NCBI GenBank assembly: GCA_029851415.1
Contig: CM056744.1
Span: 71,170,172 to 71,234,171 of the forward strand
Direction: 5' to 3'
Length of the DNA: 64,000 nucleotides
DNA from: Eretmocerus hayati
Lineage: Eukaryota; Arthropoda; Insecta; Hymenoptera; Aphelinidae
Shown here: one piece after another, positions 10,981 to 24,260 of the stretch
How the letters are laid out: the number at the start of each line of letters is the position of its first letter
How positions within the stretch are numbered: the first letter of the stretch is position 1
Made by a program: the position numbers and the translations under genes
The notes under the pieces: generated by a model
What the model saw: the letters and a program-made list of their open reading frames with translations, nothing else
Told to the model about the DNA's origin: nothing
The model's database searches: none

Positions 10981-13710
10981 AGGATTGGAACGGCCTGAAG
11001 ATGAGTTATGCTATCGAAGTGAATCCCGCCAGGAGGCTATGGATTGACGGTGTTAATCTATTTCAATGATAACCCAATCACTCGTTGCGTCATTGACCAA
11101 TCGAGCTGAATACTGTAGGATGGAATTCGGATCGTGGGAGCATGTTCTCTATCCTCCTCAATCCTCACAATCAGTATTGAACTCCTCTAGATTTCATATA
11201 TTCCAATCGAATTCAATACTGCTGAGCAGGATTAGAACGGCCTGAAGATGAGTTTTGCTATCGGTCTGAATCCTGCCAGGCAGAATTCAGCCGACTCCGT
11301 CAATCGATTTCAATGATGACCCAAGCACTCATTGCGTGATTGACAAATCGAGATGAATACCACAGGATTGGATTGGAATCGTGGGTGCATGGTCATTCTA
11401 TACTCCTCGATACTCACAATCAGTATTGAACTCCCTCTAGGTTTCGTATGATCCAATCGAATTAAATACTGCTGAGCAGGATTGCAACGGCCTGAAGATG
11501 AGTTTTGCCATCAGTCTGAATCCTGCCAGGCAGCGTTGGATTGACGGTGTGGAACGATTTCAATGATGACCCAATCACTCGTTGCGTCATTGACCAATCG
11601 AGATGAATACTACAGGATCGGATTGGGATCGTGGGTGCATGGTCTCTGACCTCCTCAATACTCACAATCAGGATTGAACTCCTCCAGGTTTCATATATTC
11701 CAATCGGATTCAATACTGCTGAGCAGGATTGGAACGGCCTGAAGATGCGTTCTGCTATCGGTCTGAATCCTGCTAGGCAGCATTGAATTGACTGCGTTAA
11801 TCGATGTCAATGTTGAACCAATCACTCCTTGCGTCATTGACTAATCGAGATAATACTACAGAATCAAATTGGAATCGTGAGTGCATGGTCATTCCATCCT
11901 CCTCAATACTCACAATCAGTATTGAACTCCTCTAGGTTTCTTATATTCCAATCGAATTCGATACTGCTGAGCAGGATTGGAACGGCCTGAAGATGAGTTT
12001 TGCTATCGGTCTCTATCCTGCCAGGTGGGCATTGAGTTGACTGCGTCAATCGATTTCGATGATGACCCAAGCACTCATTGCGTGATTGACCAATCGATAT
12101 GAATACCACAGGATTGGATTGGAATCGTGGGTGCATGGTCAGTCTATACTGCTCGATACTCACAATCAGTATTGAACTCCCTTTAGGTTTCGTATAATCC
12201 AATCGAATTAAATACTGCTGAATAGGATTGGAACGGCCTGAAGATGAGTTTTGCTTTCAGTCTGAATCCTGCCAGGCAGCGTTGGATTGACGGTGTGGAA
12301 CGATTTCAATGATGACGCAATCACTCGTTGCGTCATTGACCAATCGAGACGAATACTACAGGATCGGATTGGAATCGTGGAAGCATGGTCTCTATGCTCC
12401 TCAATACTTACAATTGGTATTGAACTTCTCTGAATTCGATGTATTCCAATCAAATCCGATACTGCAGAGAAGGATTGGTACGCTCTGAGAATGAGATTCG
12501 CTATCAGTCTGAATCCTGCCAGGCAGCATTGAGTCGACTGCGTCAATCGATTTCAATGATGACCCAATCAGTCATTCCGTGATTGACCGATCGAGATGAA
12601 TACTACAGAATCGGATTGGAATCGCGGGTGCATGGTTATTCTATCCTTCTCACTACTCACAATCAGTATTCAACTGCTCAAAGTTTCGTATATTGCAATC
12701 GAACTCGAAACTGCTGAGCAGGATTGGAACGACCTGAAGATGAGTTATGCTATCGAAGTGAATCCCGCCAGGAGGCTATGGATTGACGGTGTTGATCTAT
12801 TTCAATGATAACCCAATCACTCGTTGCGTCATTGACCAATCGAGCTGAATACTGTAGGATGGAATTCGGATCGTGGGACCATGTTCTCTATCCTCCTCAA
12901 TCCTCACAATCAGTATTGAACTCCTCTAGATTTCATATATTCCAATCGAATCGAATACTGCTGAGCAGGATTGGAACGGCCTGAAGATGAGTTTTGCTAT
13001 CGGTCTGAATCCTGCCAGGCAGCATTCAGCCGACTCCGTCAATCGCTTCAATGATGACCCAAGCACTCATTGCGTGATTGACCAATCGAGATGAATACCA
13101 CAGGATTGGATTGGAATCGTGGGTGCATGGTCATTCTATACTCCTCGATACTCACAATCAGTATTGAACTCCCTCTAGGTTTCGTATAATCCAATCGAAT
13201 TAAATACTGCTGAGCAGAATTGGAACGGCCTGAAGATGAGTTTTGCTATCAGTCTGAATCCTGCCAGGCAGCGTTGGATTGACGCTGTGGAACGATTTCA
13301 ATGATGACCCAATCACTCGTTGCGTCATTGACCAATCGAGATGAATACTACAGGATCGGATTGGAATCGTGGGTGCATGGTCTCTGACCTCCTCAATACT
13401 CACAATCAGGATTGAACTCCTCCAGGTTTCATATATTCCAATCGAATTCAATACTGCTGAGCAGGATTGGAACGGCCTGAAGATGCGTTCTGCTATCGGT
13501 CTGAATCCTGCTAGGCAGCATTGAATTGACTGCGTTAATCGATGTCAATGTTGAACCAATCACTCCTTGCGTCATTGACTAATCGAGATAATACTACAGA
13601 ATCAAATTGGAATCGTGAGTGCATGGTCATTCCATCCTCCTCAATACTCACAATCAGTATTGAACTCCTCTAGGTTTCTTATATTCCAATCGGATTGAAT
13701 ACTGCTGAGC
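10981..13710 (+). repeat. Higher-order repeat copy 1 (2730 bp, 11 monomers)
   Basis: Position 10981 aligns with 13711 and 16441. Copy 1 and copy 2 are the same length (offset 2730) with a handful of substitutions, mostly in the first ~600 bp. From about 11520 onward I saw no difference in the places I compared. Confidence 0.9.
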
Positions 13711-16440
13711 AGGATTGGAACGGCCTGAAGATGAGTTATGCTATCGAAGTGAATCCCGCCAGGAGGCTATGGATTGACGGTGTTGATCTATTTCAATGAT
13801 AACCCAATCACTCGTTGCGTCATTGACCAATCGAGCTGAATACTGTAGGATGGAATTCGGATCGTGGGACCATGTTCTCTATCCTCCTCAATCCTCACAA
13901 TCAGTATTGAACTCCTCTAGATTTCATATATTCCAATCGAATCCAATACTGCTGAGCAGGATTGGAACGGCCTGAAGATGAGTTTTGCTATCGGTCTGAA
14001 TCCTGCCAGGCAGCATTCAGCCGACTCCGTCAATCGATTTCAATGATGACCCAAGCACTCATTGCGTGATTGACCAATCGAGATGAATACCACAGGATTG
14101 GATTGGAATCGTGGGTGCATGGTCATTCTATACTCCTCGATACTCACAATCAGTATTGAACTCCCTCTAGGTTTCGTATAATCCAATCGAATTAAATACT
14201 GCTGAGCAGAATTGGAACGGCCTGAAGATGAGTTTTGCCATCAGTCTGAATCCTGCCAGGCAGCGTTGGATTGACGGTGTGGAACGATTTCAATGATGAC
14301 CCAATCACTCGTTGCGTCATTGACCAATCGAGATGAATACTACAGGATCGGATTGGGATCGTGGGTGCATGGTCTCTGACCTCCTCAATACTCACAATCA
14401 GGATTGAACTCCTCCAGGTTTCATATATTCCAATCGGATTCAATACTGCTGAGCAGGATTGGAACGGCCTGAAGATGCGTTCTGCTATCGGTCTGAATCC
14501 TGCTAGGCAGCATTGAATTGACTGCGTTAATCGATGTCAATGTTGAACCAATCACTCCTTGCGTCATTGACTAATCGAGATAATACTACAGAATCAAATT
14601 GGAATCGTGAGTGCATGGTCATTCCATCCTCCTCAATACTCACAATCAGTATTGAACTCCTCTAGGTTTCTTATATTCCAATCGAATTCGATACTGCTGA
14701 GCAGGATTGGAACGGCCTGAAGATGAGTTTTGCTATCGGTCTCTATCCTGCCAGGTGGGCATTGAGTTGACTGCGTCAATCGATTTCGATGATGACCCAA
14801 GCACTCATTGCGTGATTGACCAATCGATATGAATACCACAGGATTGGATTGGAATCGTGGGTGCATGGTCAGTCTATACTGCTCGATACTCACAATCAGT
14901 ATTGAACTCCCTTTAGGTTTCGTATAATCCAATCGAATTAAATACTGCTGAATAGGATTGGAACGGCCTGAAGATGAGTTTTGCTTTCAGTCTGAATCCT
15001 GCCAGGCAGCGTTGGATTGACGGTGTGGAACGATTTCAATGATGACGCAATCACTCGTTGCGTCATTGACCAATCGAGACGAATACTACAGGATCGGATT
15101 GGAATCGTGGAAGCATGGTCTCTATGCTCCTCAATACTTACAATTGGTATTGAACTTCTCTGAATTCGATGTATTCCAATCAAATCCGATACTGCAGAGA
15201 AGGATTGGTACGCTCTGAGAATGAGATTCGCTATCAGTCTGAATCCTGCCAGGCAGCATTGAGTCGACTGCGTCAATCGATTTCAATGATGACCCAATCA
15301 GTCATTCCGTGATTGACCGATCGAGATGAATACTACAGAATCGGATTGGAATCGCGGGTGCATGGTTATTCTATCCTTCTCACTACTCACAATCAGTATT
15401 CAACTGCTCAAAGTTTCGTATATTGCAATCGAACTCGAAACTGCTGAGCAGGATTGGAACGACCTGAAGATGAGTTATGCTATCGAAGTGAATCCCGCCA
15501 GGAGGCTATGGATTGACGGTGTTGATCTATTTCAATGATAACCCAATCACTCGTTGCGTCATTGACCAATCGAGCTGAATACTGTAGGATGGAATTCGGA
15601 TCGTGGGACCATGTTCTCTATCCTCCTCAATCCTCACAATCAGTATTGAACTCCTCTAGATTTCATATATTCCAATCGAATCGAATACTGCTGAGCAGGA
15701 TTGGAACGGCCTGAAGATGAGTTTTGCTATCGGTCTGAATCCTGCCAGGCAGCATTCAGCCGACTCCGTCAATCGCTTCAATGATGACCCAAGCACTCAT
15801 TGCGTGATTGACCAATCGAGATGAATACCACAGGATTGGATTGGAATCGTGGGTGCATGGTCATTCTATACTCCTCGATACTCACAATCAGTATTGAACT
15901 CCCTCTAGGTTTCGTATAATCCAATCGAATTAAATACTGCTGAGCAGAATTGGAACGGCCTGAAGATGAGTTTTGCTATCAGTCTGAATCCTGCCAGGCA
16001 GCGTTGGATTGACGCTGTGGAACGATTTCAATGATGACCCAATCACTCGTTGCGTCATTGACCAATCGAGATGAATACTACAGGATCGGATTGGAATCGT
16101 GGGTGCATGGTCTCTGACCTCCTCAATACTCACAATCAGGATTGAACTCCTCCAGGTTTCATATATTCCAATCGAATTCAATACTGCTGAGCAGGATTGG
16201 AACGGCCTGAAGATGCGTTCTGCTATCGGTCTGAATCCTGCTAGGCAGCATTGAATTGACTGCGTTAATCGATGTCAATGTTGAACCAATCACTCCTTGC
16301 GTCATTGACTAATCGAGATAATACTACAGAATCAAATTGGAATCGTGAGTGCATGGTCATTCCATCCTCCTCAATACTCACAATCAGTATTGAACTCCTC
16401 TAGGTTTCTTATATTCCAATCGGATTGAATACTGCTGAGC
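13711..16440 (+). repeat. Higher-order repeat copy 2 (2730 bp)
   Basis: Second full copy of the 11-monomer unit, nearly identical to copy 1 at a constant offset of 2730 bp. The unit also contains a related block at an internal offset of about 1741 bp (7 monomers). Confidence 0.9.
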
Positions 16441-17150
16441 AGGATTGGAACGGCCTGAAGATGAGTTATGCTATCGAAGTGAATCCCGCCAGGAGGCTAT
16501 GGATTGACGGTGTTGATCTATTTCAATGATAACCCAATCACTCGTTGCGTCATTGACCAATCGAGCTGAATACTGTAGGATGGAATTCGGATCGTGGGAC
16601 CATGTTCTCTATCCTCCTCAATCCTCACAATCAGTATTGAACTCCTCTAGATTTCATATATTCCAATCGAATCCAATACTGCTGAGCAGGATTGGAACGG
16701 CCTGAAGATGAGTTTTGCTATCGGTCTGAATCCTGCCAGGCAGCATTCAGCCGACTCCGTCAATCGATTTCAATGATGACCCAAGCACTCATTGCGTGAT
16801 TGACCAATCGAGATGAATACCACAGGATTGGATTGGAATCGTGGGTGCATGGTCATTCTATACTCCTCGATACTCACAATCAGTATTGAACTCCCTCTAG
16901 GTTTCGTATAATCCAATCGAATTAAATACTGCTGAGCAGAATTGGAACGGCCTGAAGATGAGTTTTGCTATCAGTCTGAATCCTGCCAGGCAGCGTTGGA
17001 TTGATGCTGTGGAACGATTTCAATGATGACCCAATCACTCGTTGCGTCATTGACCAATCGAGATGAATACTACAGGATCGGATTGGAATCGTGGGTGCAT
17101 GGTCTCTGACCTCCTCAATACTCACAATCAGGATTGAACTCCTCCAGGTT
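16441..17150 (+). repeat. Higher-order repeat copy 3, partial (~710 bp)
   Basis: This segment follows copy 2 in the same register for about 710 bp. It then changes at about 17150 into monomers of another type, where TTCTTATATTC replaces TTCATATATTC and the following monomer differs. Confidence 0.85.
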
Positions 17151-20100
17151 TCTTATATTCCAATCGGATTTAATACTGCTGAGCAGGATTGGAACGGCCT
17201 GAAGATGAGTTTTGCTATCGGTCTCTATCCTGCCAGGCAGCATTGAGTTGACTGCGTCAATCGATTTCGATGATGACCGAATCTCTCATTACGTGATTGA
17301 CCGATCGAGATGAATACTGCAGAATCAGACTGGAATCGCGGGTGCATGGATATTCTATCCCTCTCAATACTCACGATCAGTATTCAACTTCTCTAAATTC
17401 CATATATGTCAATCAAATTCAATACTGCTGAGCAGAATTGGAATGGCCTGGAGCTGAGTTTTGCTATCGGTCTGAATCCTGCCAGGCAGCATTGAGTTGA
17501 CTGCGGCAATCGATTTCGATGATGACCCAATCTCTCATTACGTGATCGACCGATCGAGATGAATGCTACAGAATCGGATTGGAATCGCGGGGGCATGGTC
17601 TCTATCCTCCTCAATCCTCACAATCAGTATTGAACTCCTCTAGATTTCATATATTCCAATCGAATTCAATACTGCTCAGCAGGATTGGAACGGCCTGAAG
17701 ATGAGTTTTGCTATCGGTCTCTCTCCTGCCAGGCAGCATTGAGTTGACTGCGTCAATCGATTTCGATGATGACCCAAGCACCCATTGCGTGATTGACCAA
17801 TCGAGATGAATACCACAGGATTGGATTGGAATCGTGGGTGCATGGTCATTCTATACTGCTCGATACTCACAATCAGTATTGAACTCCCTCTAGGTATCGT
17901 ATAATCCAATCGAATTAAATACTGCTGAACAGGATTGGAACGGCCTGAAGATGAGTTTTGCTTTCAGTCTGAATCCTGCCAGGCAGCGTTGGATTGACGG
18001 TGTGGGACGATTTCAATGATTACGCAATCACTCGTTGCGTCATTGACCAATCAAGATGAATACTCCAGGATCGGATTGGAATCGTGGAAGCATGGTCTCT
18101 ATGCTCCTCAATACTTACAATCGGTATTGAACTTCTCTGAATTCGATGTATTTCAATCAAATACAATACTGCTGAGCAGGATTGGTACGCTCTGAAAATG
18201 AGTTTCGCTATCAGTGTGAATCCTGCCAGGCAGCATTTAGTCGACTGCGTCAATCGATTTCAATGATGACCCAATCAGTCATTCCGTGATTGACCGATCG
18301 AGATGAATACTACAGAATCGGATTGGAATCGCGTGTGCATGGTTATTCTATCCTTCTCAATACTCACAATCAGTATTCAACTGCTCAAAGTTTCGTATAT
18401 TCCAATCGAATTCAATACTGCTGAGCAGGATTGGAACGGCCTGAAGATGAGTTTTGCTATCGGTCTGAATCCTGCCAGGCAGCATTCAGCCGACTCCGTC
18501 AATCGATTTCAATGATGACCCAAGCACTCATTGCATGATTGACCAATCGAGATGAAAACCACAGGATTGGATTGGAATCGTGGGTGCATGGTCGTTCTAT
18601 ACTCCTCGATACTCACAATCAGTATTGATTTCCCTCTAGGTTTCGTATAATCCAATCGAATTAAATACTGCTGAGCAGGATTGGAACGGCCTGAAGATGA
18701 GTTTTGCTATCAGTCTGAATCCTGCCAGGCAGCGTTGGATTGACGGTGTGGAACGATTCCAATGATGACCCAATCACTCGTTGCGTCATTGACCAATCGA
18801 GATGAATACTACAGGATCGGATTGGAATCGTGGGTTTATGGTCTCTGACCTCCTCAATACTCACAATAAGGATTGAACTCCTCCAGGTTTCATATATTCC
18901 AATTGAATTCAATACTGCTGAGCAAGATTGGAACGGCCTGAAGATGCGTTCTGCTATCGGTCTGGATCCTGCTAGGCAGCATTGAGTTGACTGCGTCAAT
19001 CGATTTCGATGATGACCCAATCTCTCATTACGTGATAGACCGATCGAGATGAATACTGCAGAATCAGACTGGAATCGCGGGTGCATGGATATTCTATCCC
19101 TCTCAATACTCACGATCAGTATTCAACTTCTCTAGATTCCATATATGTCAATCAAATTCAATACTGCTGAGCAGGATTGGAATGGCCTGGAGCTGAGTTT
19201 CGCTTTCGGTCTGAATCCTGCCAGGCAGCATTGAGTTGACTGCGTCAATCGATTTCGATGATGACCCAATCTCTCATTACGTGATTGACCGATCGAGATG
19301 AATACTGCAGAATCAGACTGGAATCGCGGGTGCATGGATATTCTATCCCTCTCAATACTCACGATCAGTATTCAACTTCTCTAGATTCCATATATGTCAA
19401 TCAAATTCAATACTGCTGAGCAGCATTGGAATGGCCCGGAGCTGAGTTTCGCTATCGGTCTGAATCCTGCCAGGCAGCATTGAGTTGACTGCGGCAATCG
19501 ATTTCAATGATGACCCAATCTCTCATTACGTGGTCGACCGATCGAGATGAATGCTACAGAATCGGATTGGAATCGCGGGGGCATGGTCTCTATCCTCCTC
19601 AATCCTCACAATCAGTATTGAACTCTTCTAGATTTCATATATTCCAATCGAATTCAATACTGCTGAGCAGGATTGGAACGGCCTGAAGATGAGTTTTGCT
19701 ATCGGTCTGAATCCTGCCAGGCAGCATTCAGCCGACTCCGTCAATCGATTTCAATGGTGACCCAAGCACTCGTTGCGTCATTGACCAATCGAGATGAATA
19801 CTACAGGATCGGATTGGAATCGTGGGTGCATGCTCTCTGACCTCCTCAATACTCACAATCAGGATTGAACTCCTCCAGGTTTCATATATTCCAATTGAAT
19901 TCAATACTGCTGAGCAGGATTGGAACGGCCTGAAGATGCGTTCTGCTATCGGTCTGAATCCTGCTAGGCAGCATTGAGTTGACTGCGTCAATCGATTTCG
20001 ATGATGACCCAATCTCTCATTACGTGATTGACCGATCGAGATGAATACTGCAGAATCAGACTGGAATCGCGGGTGCATGGATATTCTATCCCTCTCAATA

Positions 20101-22815
20101 CTCACGATCAGTATTCAACTTCTCTAGATTCCATATATGTCAATCAAATTCAATACTGCTGAGCAGGATTGGAATGGCCTGGAGCTGAGTTTCGCTATCG
20201 GTCTGAATCCTGCCAGGCAGCATTGAGTTGACTGCGGCAATCGATTTCGATGATGACCCAATCTCTCATTACGTGATCGACCGATCGAGATGAATGCTAC
20301 AGAATCGGATTGGAATCGCGGGGGCATGGTCTCTATCCTCCTCAATCCTCACAATCAGGATTGAACTCCTCCAGGTTTCATATATTCCAACCGAATTCAA
20401 TACTGCTGAGCAGGATTGGAACGGCCTGAAGATGCGTTCTGCTATCGGTCTGAATCCTGCTAGGCAGCATTGAATTGACTGCGTTAATCGATGTCAATGT
20501 TTAACCAATAACTTCTTGCGTCATTGATGAATCGAGATAATACTACAGAATCAAATTGGAATCGTGAGTGCATGGTCATTCCATCCTCCTCAATACTCAC
20601 GATCAGTATTGAATTCCTCAAGGTATCATATATGTGACTCAAATCCAATACTGCTAAGCAGGATTGGAACGGCCTGAAGATGAGTTTTGCCATCGGTCTG
20701 AATCCTGCCAGGAACCATTCAGCCGACTCCGTCAATCGATTCCAACGATGACCCAATCTCTCATCACGTGATTGACCGATCGAGATAATACTACGGAATC
20801 GGATCGGAATCGCGGGTGCATGGATATTCTATCCCTCTCAATACTCACAATCAGTAACAACATCTTTAGATTCCATATATGTCAATCGAGTCCAATACTG
20901 CTGAGCGGGATTGGAACGGCCCGGAGATGAGTTTTGCTATCGGTCTGGATCCTCCCCGGAGGCATTGAATCGACGGTTTGAATCGTTTCCAATGATGTCC
21001 TAAGCACTCGTTGCGTCATTGACCAATCGAGATGAATATTACAGGATCGGATTGGAATCGTGGTTGCATGGTCTCTATCCTCCTTAATACTCACAAACAG
21101 TATTGAACTCCTCTGGCTTTCATATATGTCGATCAAATCCAATACTGCTGAGCAGGATTGGGACGGCCTGAAGATGCGGTTCGCTATCGGTCTGAATCCA
21201 CCCAGGCATTATTGAATTGACTGCGTCAATCAATGTCAATGTTGAACCAATCACTCCTTGCGTCATTGACTGATCAAGATGAATGCTACAGAATCGAATC
21301 GGAATCGTGAATGCATGGTCATTCTATCCTCCTGAATACTCACAATCACTATTGAATTCCTCTAGGTTTCTTGTTTTCCAATCGACTTCAATACTGCTGA
21401 GCAGGATTGGTACGGCCTGAAGATGAGTTTTGACATCGTTCTGAATCCTGCCAGGCAGCATTAATTGACGATGTCGATCGATTCCAATGATGAACCAATC
21501 ACTCGTTGCGTCATTGACCAATCGAGATGAATACTACAGGATCGGATTGGGATCAAGGGTGCATGGTCTCTATCCTTCTCAATACTCACAGTCAGTATTG
21601 AACTCCTCTGGGATCCGTATATCCCAACCGAATTCAATACTGCTGAGCAGGATTGGAACGGCCTGAAGATAAGTTTTGCTCTCTGTCTGAATCCTGCCAG
21701 GCAGCATTCAGTCAACTCCGTCAATCGATTACAATGATGACCGAATCACTCATTGAGTGATCGACTAATCGAGATGAATACTACAGGATCCGATTGGGCT
21801 CGTGGGTGCATAGATATTCTATCCCTGTGAATACTCACAATCAGTATTCATCTCCTCTAGAATCCATATATGTCGATCAAATCAAATATTGCTGAGCAGG
21901 GTTAGAACGGCCTGAAGATGAGTTTTGCTATCGGTCTGAATCCTGCCTAGCAGCATTGAATTGACGGTGTGGATCAATTTCAATGATGACCCAATGACTC
22001 GTTGCGTGATTGACCGATCGAGATGAATACTACACGATCGGATTGGGATCGTGGGTGCATGGTCTCTATCCTCCTCGATACTCACAATCAGTATTGAACT
22101 CCTCTAGGTTTCATATATTCCAATTGGATTCAATACTGCTGAGCAAGATCGGAACGGCCTGGAGATGAGTTTCGCTATCGGTCTGAATCCTGCCAGGCAG
22201 CATTGAGGTGACTGCGTCAATCGATTTCGATGATGACCTCATCACTCATCGCGTGATTGACCAATCGAGATGAATGCTACAGAACCGGATTGGAAACGCG
22301 GGTGCAAGGATATTCACTCACTCTCAATACTCGCAATCAGTAAGAACTCCTCTAGATTCCATATATGTCAATCAAATCAAATACTTCCGAGCAGGATTGG
22401 AACGGCCTGAGGGTGAGTTTTGCTATCGGTCTGAATCCTGACAGGAGGCATTGAATTGACGGTGTGAATAGAATTCAATGATGACCCAAGCACTCGTTGC
22501 GTCATTGACCAATCGAGATGAATACTACAGGATCGGATTGGAATAGTGGGTGCATGGTTTCTATCTTCCTCAATACTCACAATCAGTATCGAACTCCTCT
22601 AGGTTTCATATATGTCATCAAATTCAATACTGCTGAGCAGGATTGGAACGGCCTGAAGATGCGTTTTGCTATCGGTCTGAATCCTGCCAGGCAGCATTGA
22701 ATTGACTGCGTCAATCGATGTCAATGTTGAACCAATCACTCCTTGCACGATTGACCAATCGAGATGAATAATTCAGAATCGAATTGGAATCGTGTGAGCG
22801 TGGTCATCCTATCCT

Positions 22816-22819
22816 CCTT
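22816..22819 (+). repeat. Left target-site duplication of the LTR element (CCTT)
   Basis: CCTT directly precedes the 5' LTR, and CCTT at 47858-47861 directly follows the 3' LTR. One more T could belong to either the duplication or the LTR start. The same satellite sequence without the insert is found at about 51575-51590. Confidence 0.85.
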
Positions 22820-24243
22820 TGCAACGTGGACGTTGCAGCATGCTTTTCGTCTCCTCTCGTTAAACCCTCGTGGTCACCTCGGGCAAAGTGAATCAAGGTC
22901 TGATTTTCGTGTGTTATACTTTTTTGTTGAGGTGCCCGAGGTGACGAGAAGAAGACGACAACGACGTTTCAAACGGGCTGATGGCTCCCGCCACCAGCGT
23001 GGTGGCAGCACCTCCCAGCCCACCAAGCCGGGCGGCGCAGCGCTTGCGCGGGCTAGAGGAAGCCGCGCCGCGCATCGCCGGCCGGCAATCTTGGGATGGC
23101 TCCCGGCCTAGATAGACCTCCCTGTAGATCGTGCCCTTAAATTCGCCGCGTGCTCCAGGAGTAGCGACCTAGGACGGGTCCAGTGATCGCGCCGCGGGTG
23201 CACAAGACGTTTCGTGTGTGTGTGGGTGAACCCAGTGCTAGTGCCAAGACTTGCGTTAGCGTGTGCTGACGCGTGGCCACCACACACGACCACATCTCGC
23301 CCAGGGTACACAGCTTTTGGAGGGTGACCCGGACTGGGCTAGAGAGAGAGAGAGAGCTGCAGCAGCAGCGAAATCAAGCAGCCCCAGCAGCAGAGCAGCA
23401 ACAGCGCAGCAGTAGCGCCATCGCAGTGAGCTTCCGGACGATCGACATAGACCTACGCGGTGAGTGGCATTACGTCTTCCCCAGGGTGCATCCGCCCTCA
23501 TCGTGAACCTCCCCGGGCGGAGAGTCGTGTCCAGGGCTACCGGGTGGCCTATTTCCCAGCTCGCGACGCGGTGTGTCCTTCTTGTCCGCCGACCCATTGC
23601 GTCGTAACCGTGTCCCTCCAACCCCCCGCGCCAATATTAGCATGCACGTTTTGGCCATGCTGGGCCACGCGGGTCGATGTAGCGGCCATTTTGCGTAATA
23701 ATTCTGACTTCCGGAGACGAAGGCGCGGAGAGTTGGAGAGGGACGGGCCCGCCGGCTGGGGAAATAGCTCCCCCCCCCCCTCGCGTTAGCTCCGCCCACA
23801 ATGTATATGGGTGATTCCGCCGAAACAGTGCAGTGAGTAATTTCGAGTCAATGTACGGGGGTGTTTCCGCTGTAAAGTGACTTTTTGATATTGTGATTTT
23901 CTGTGAATTATTGGACAAATGAACGATTTGATGACAGTTTTCGCCTTAGATGGCGTTGTGAGTAGGTTTATCGACCTGCGAGTCGGGAAATGCGATTTCT
24001 GAAAGCAATAAATCCGTTTATATTTTTCTGAACGACGAGAGTGATTATTTGTGTCGATCGAATTCTACCATCGTCCGCAGAATACATTCGCGTTTTTCAG
24101 GTGCTCCCAAGATGCCCCACTGTCCCGCCCCTCGTGGCGCGGGGTGCCTGGCCCTAACCCGATCCGGCCCAAATAAATGAGTCGGCGTTGGGTGGGTTTA
24201 TCTTTTCAGGAAATTTCCCCCTGCTGATGCCCGCCACGTTACA
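22820..24243 (+). repeat. 5' long terminal repeat (1424 bp)
   Basis: It begins with the 18-bp palindrome TGCAACGTGGACGTTGCA and ends CCACGTTACA, so the outermost ten bases form a short inverted repeat. An inverted pair, GTCACCTCGGGCA (22873-22885) and TGCCCGAGGTGAC (22933-22945), could fold around a 47-base loop. Other content: an AG microsatellite near 23341-23354, a CAG-rich stretch (23355-23415), a C run near 23769, and AATAAA signals at 24007-24012 and 24172-24177. Comparison with the 3' LTR shows roughly 20-25 substitutions or small indels. Short frames inside are not supported as genes. Confidence 0.93.
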
Positions 24244-24260
24244 TGGCGATCCTGCCAGGA
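24244..24260 (+). other. Primer binding site, complementary to tRNA-Arg 3' end
   Basis: TGGCGATCCTGCCAGGA starts immediately after the LTR. Its reverse complement TCCTGGCAGGATCGCCA fits the T-arm, acceptor stem and CCA end of an insect arginine tRNA (ACG type, as I remember it). It would prime minus-strand DNA synthesis. Confidence 0.75.

Larger units (their letters stand above)
10281..22819 (+). repeat. Satellite array A, ~248-bp monomer, about 50 copies
   Basis: Head-to-tail monomers of about 247-249 bp; for example, the anchor GCAGGATTGGAACGGCCTGA recurs at this spacing throughout. Monomers differ by substitutions and a few indels. Each carries conserved short dyads: GATTGACCAATC, CAATACT...AGTATTG around a 7-base gap, CTGCTGAGCAG and CTGCCAGGCAG. 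Open minus-strand frames of 60-150 codons recur here, but they only reflect a stop-poor phase of the repeat and change frame because 248 is not a multiple of 3. The array is interrupted at 22819 by the LTR element and resumes at 47858. Confidence 0.95.

Noticed and set aside
9868..22819. Many minus-strand frames of 60-150 codons in the satellite, with similar products, looking like a gene family
   Set aside because: They follow the 248-bp repeat in shifting frames, end at monomer-specific stops, and show no domain. They are a by-product of a stop-poor strand.
23355..23415. CAG-rich stretch as a coding polyglutamine tract
   Set aside because: It lies within the LTR between untranslated features, and the frame is not part of a credible protein.
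22764..23799. Several 60-121 codon frames in the LTRs on both strands
   Set aside because: High GC content explains them. They overlap one another and contain Arg/Pro/Ala-rich low-complexity sequence. LTR features account for the region.
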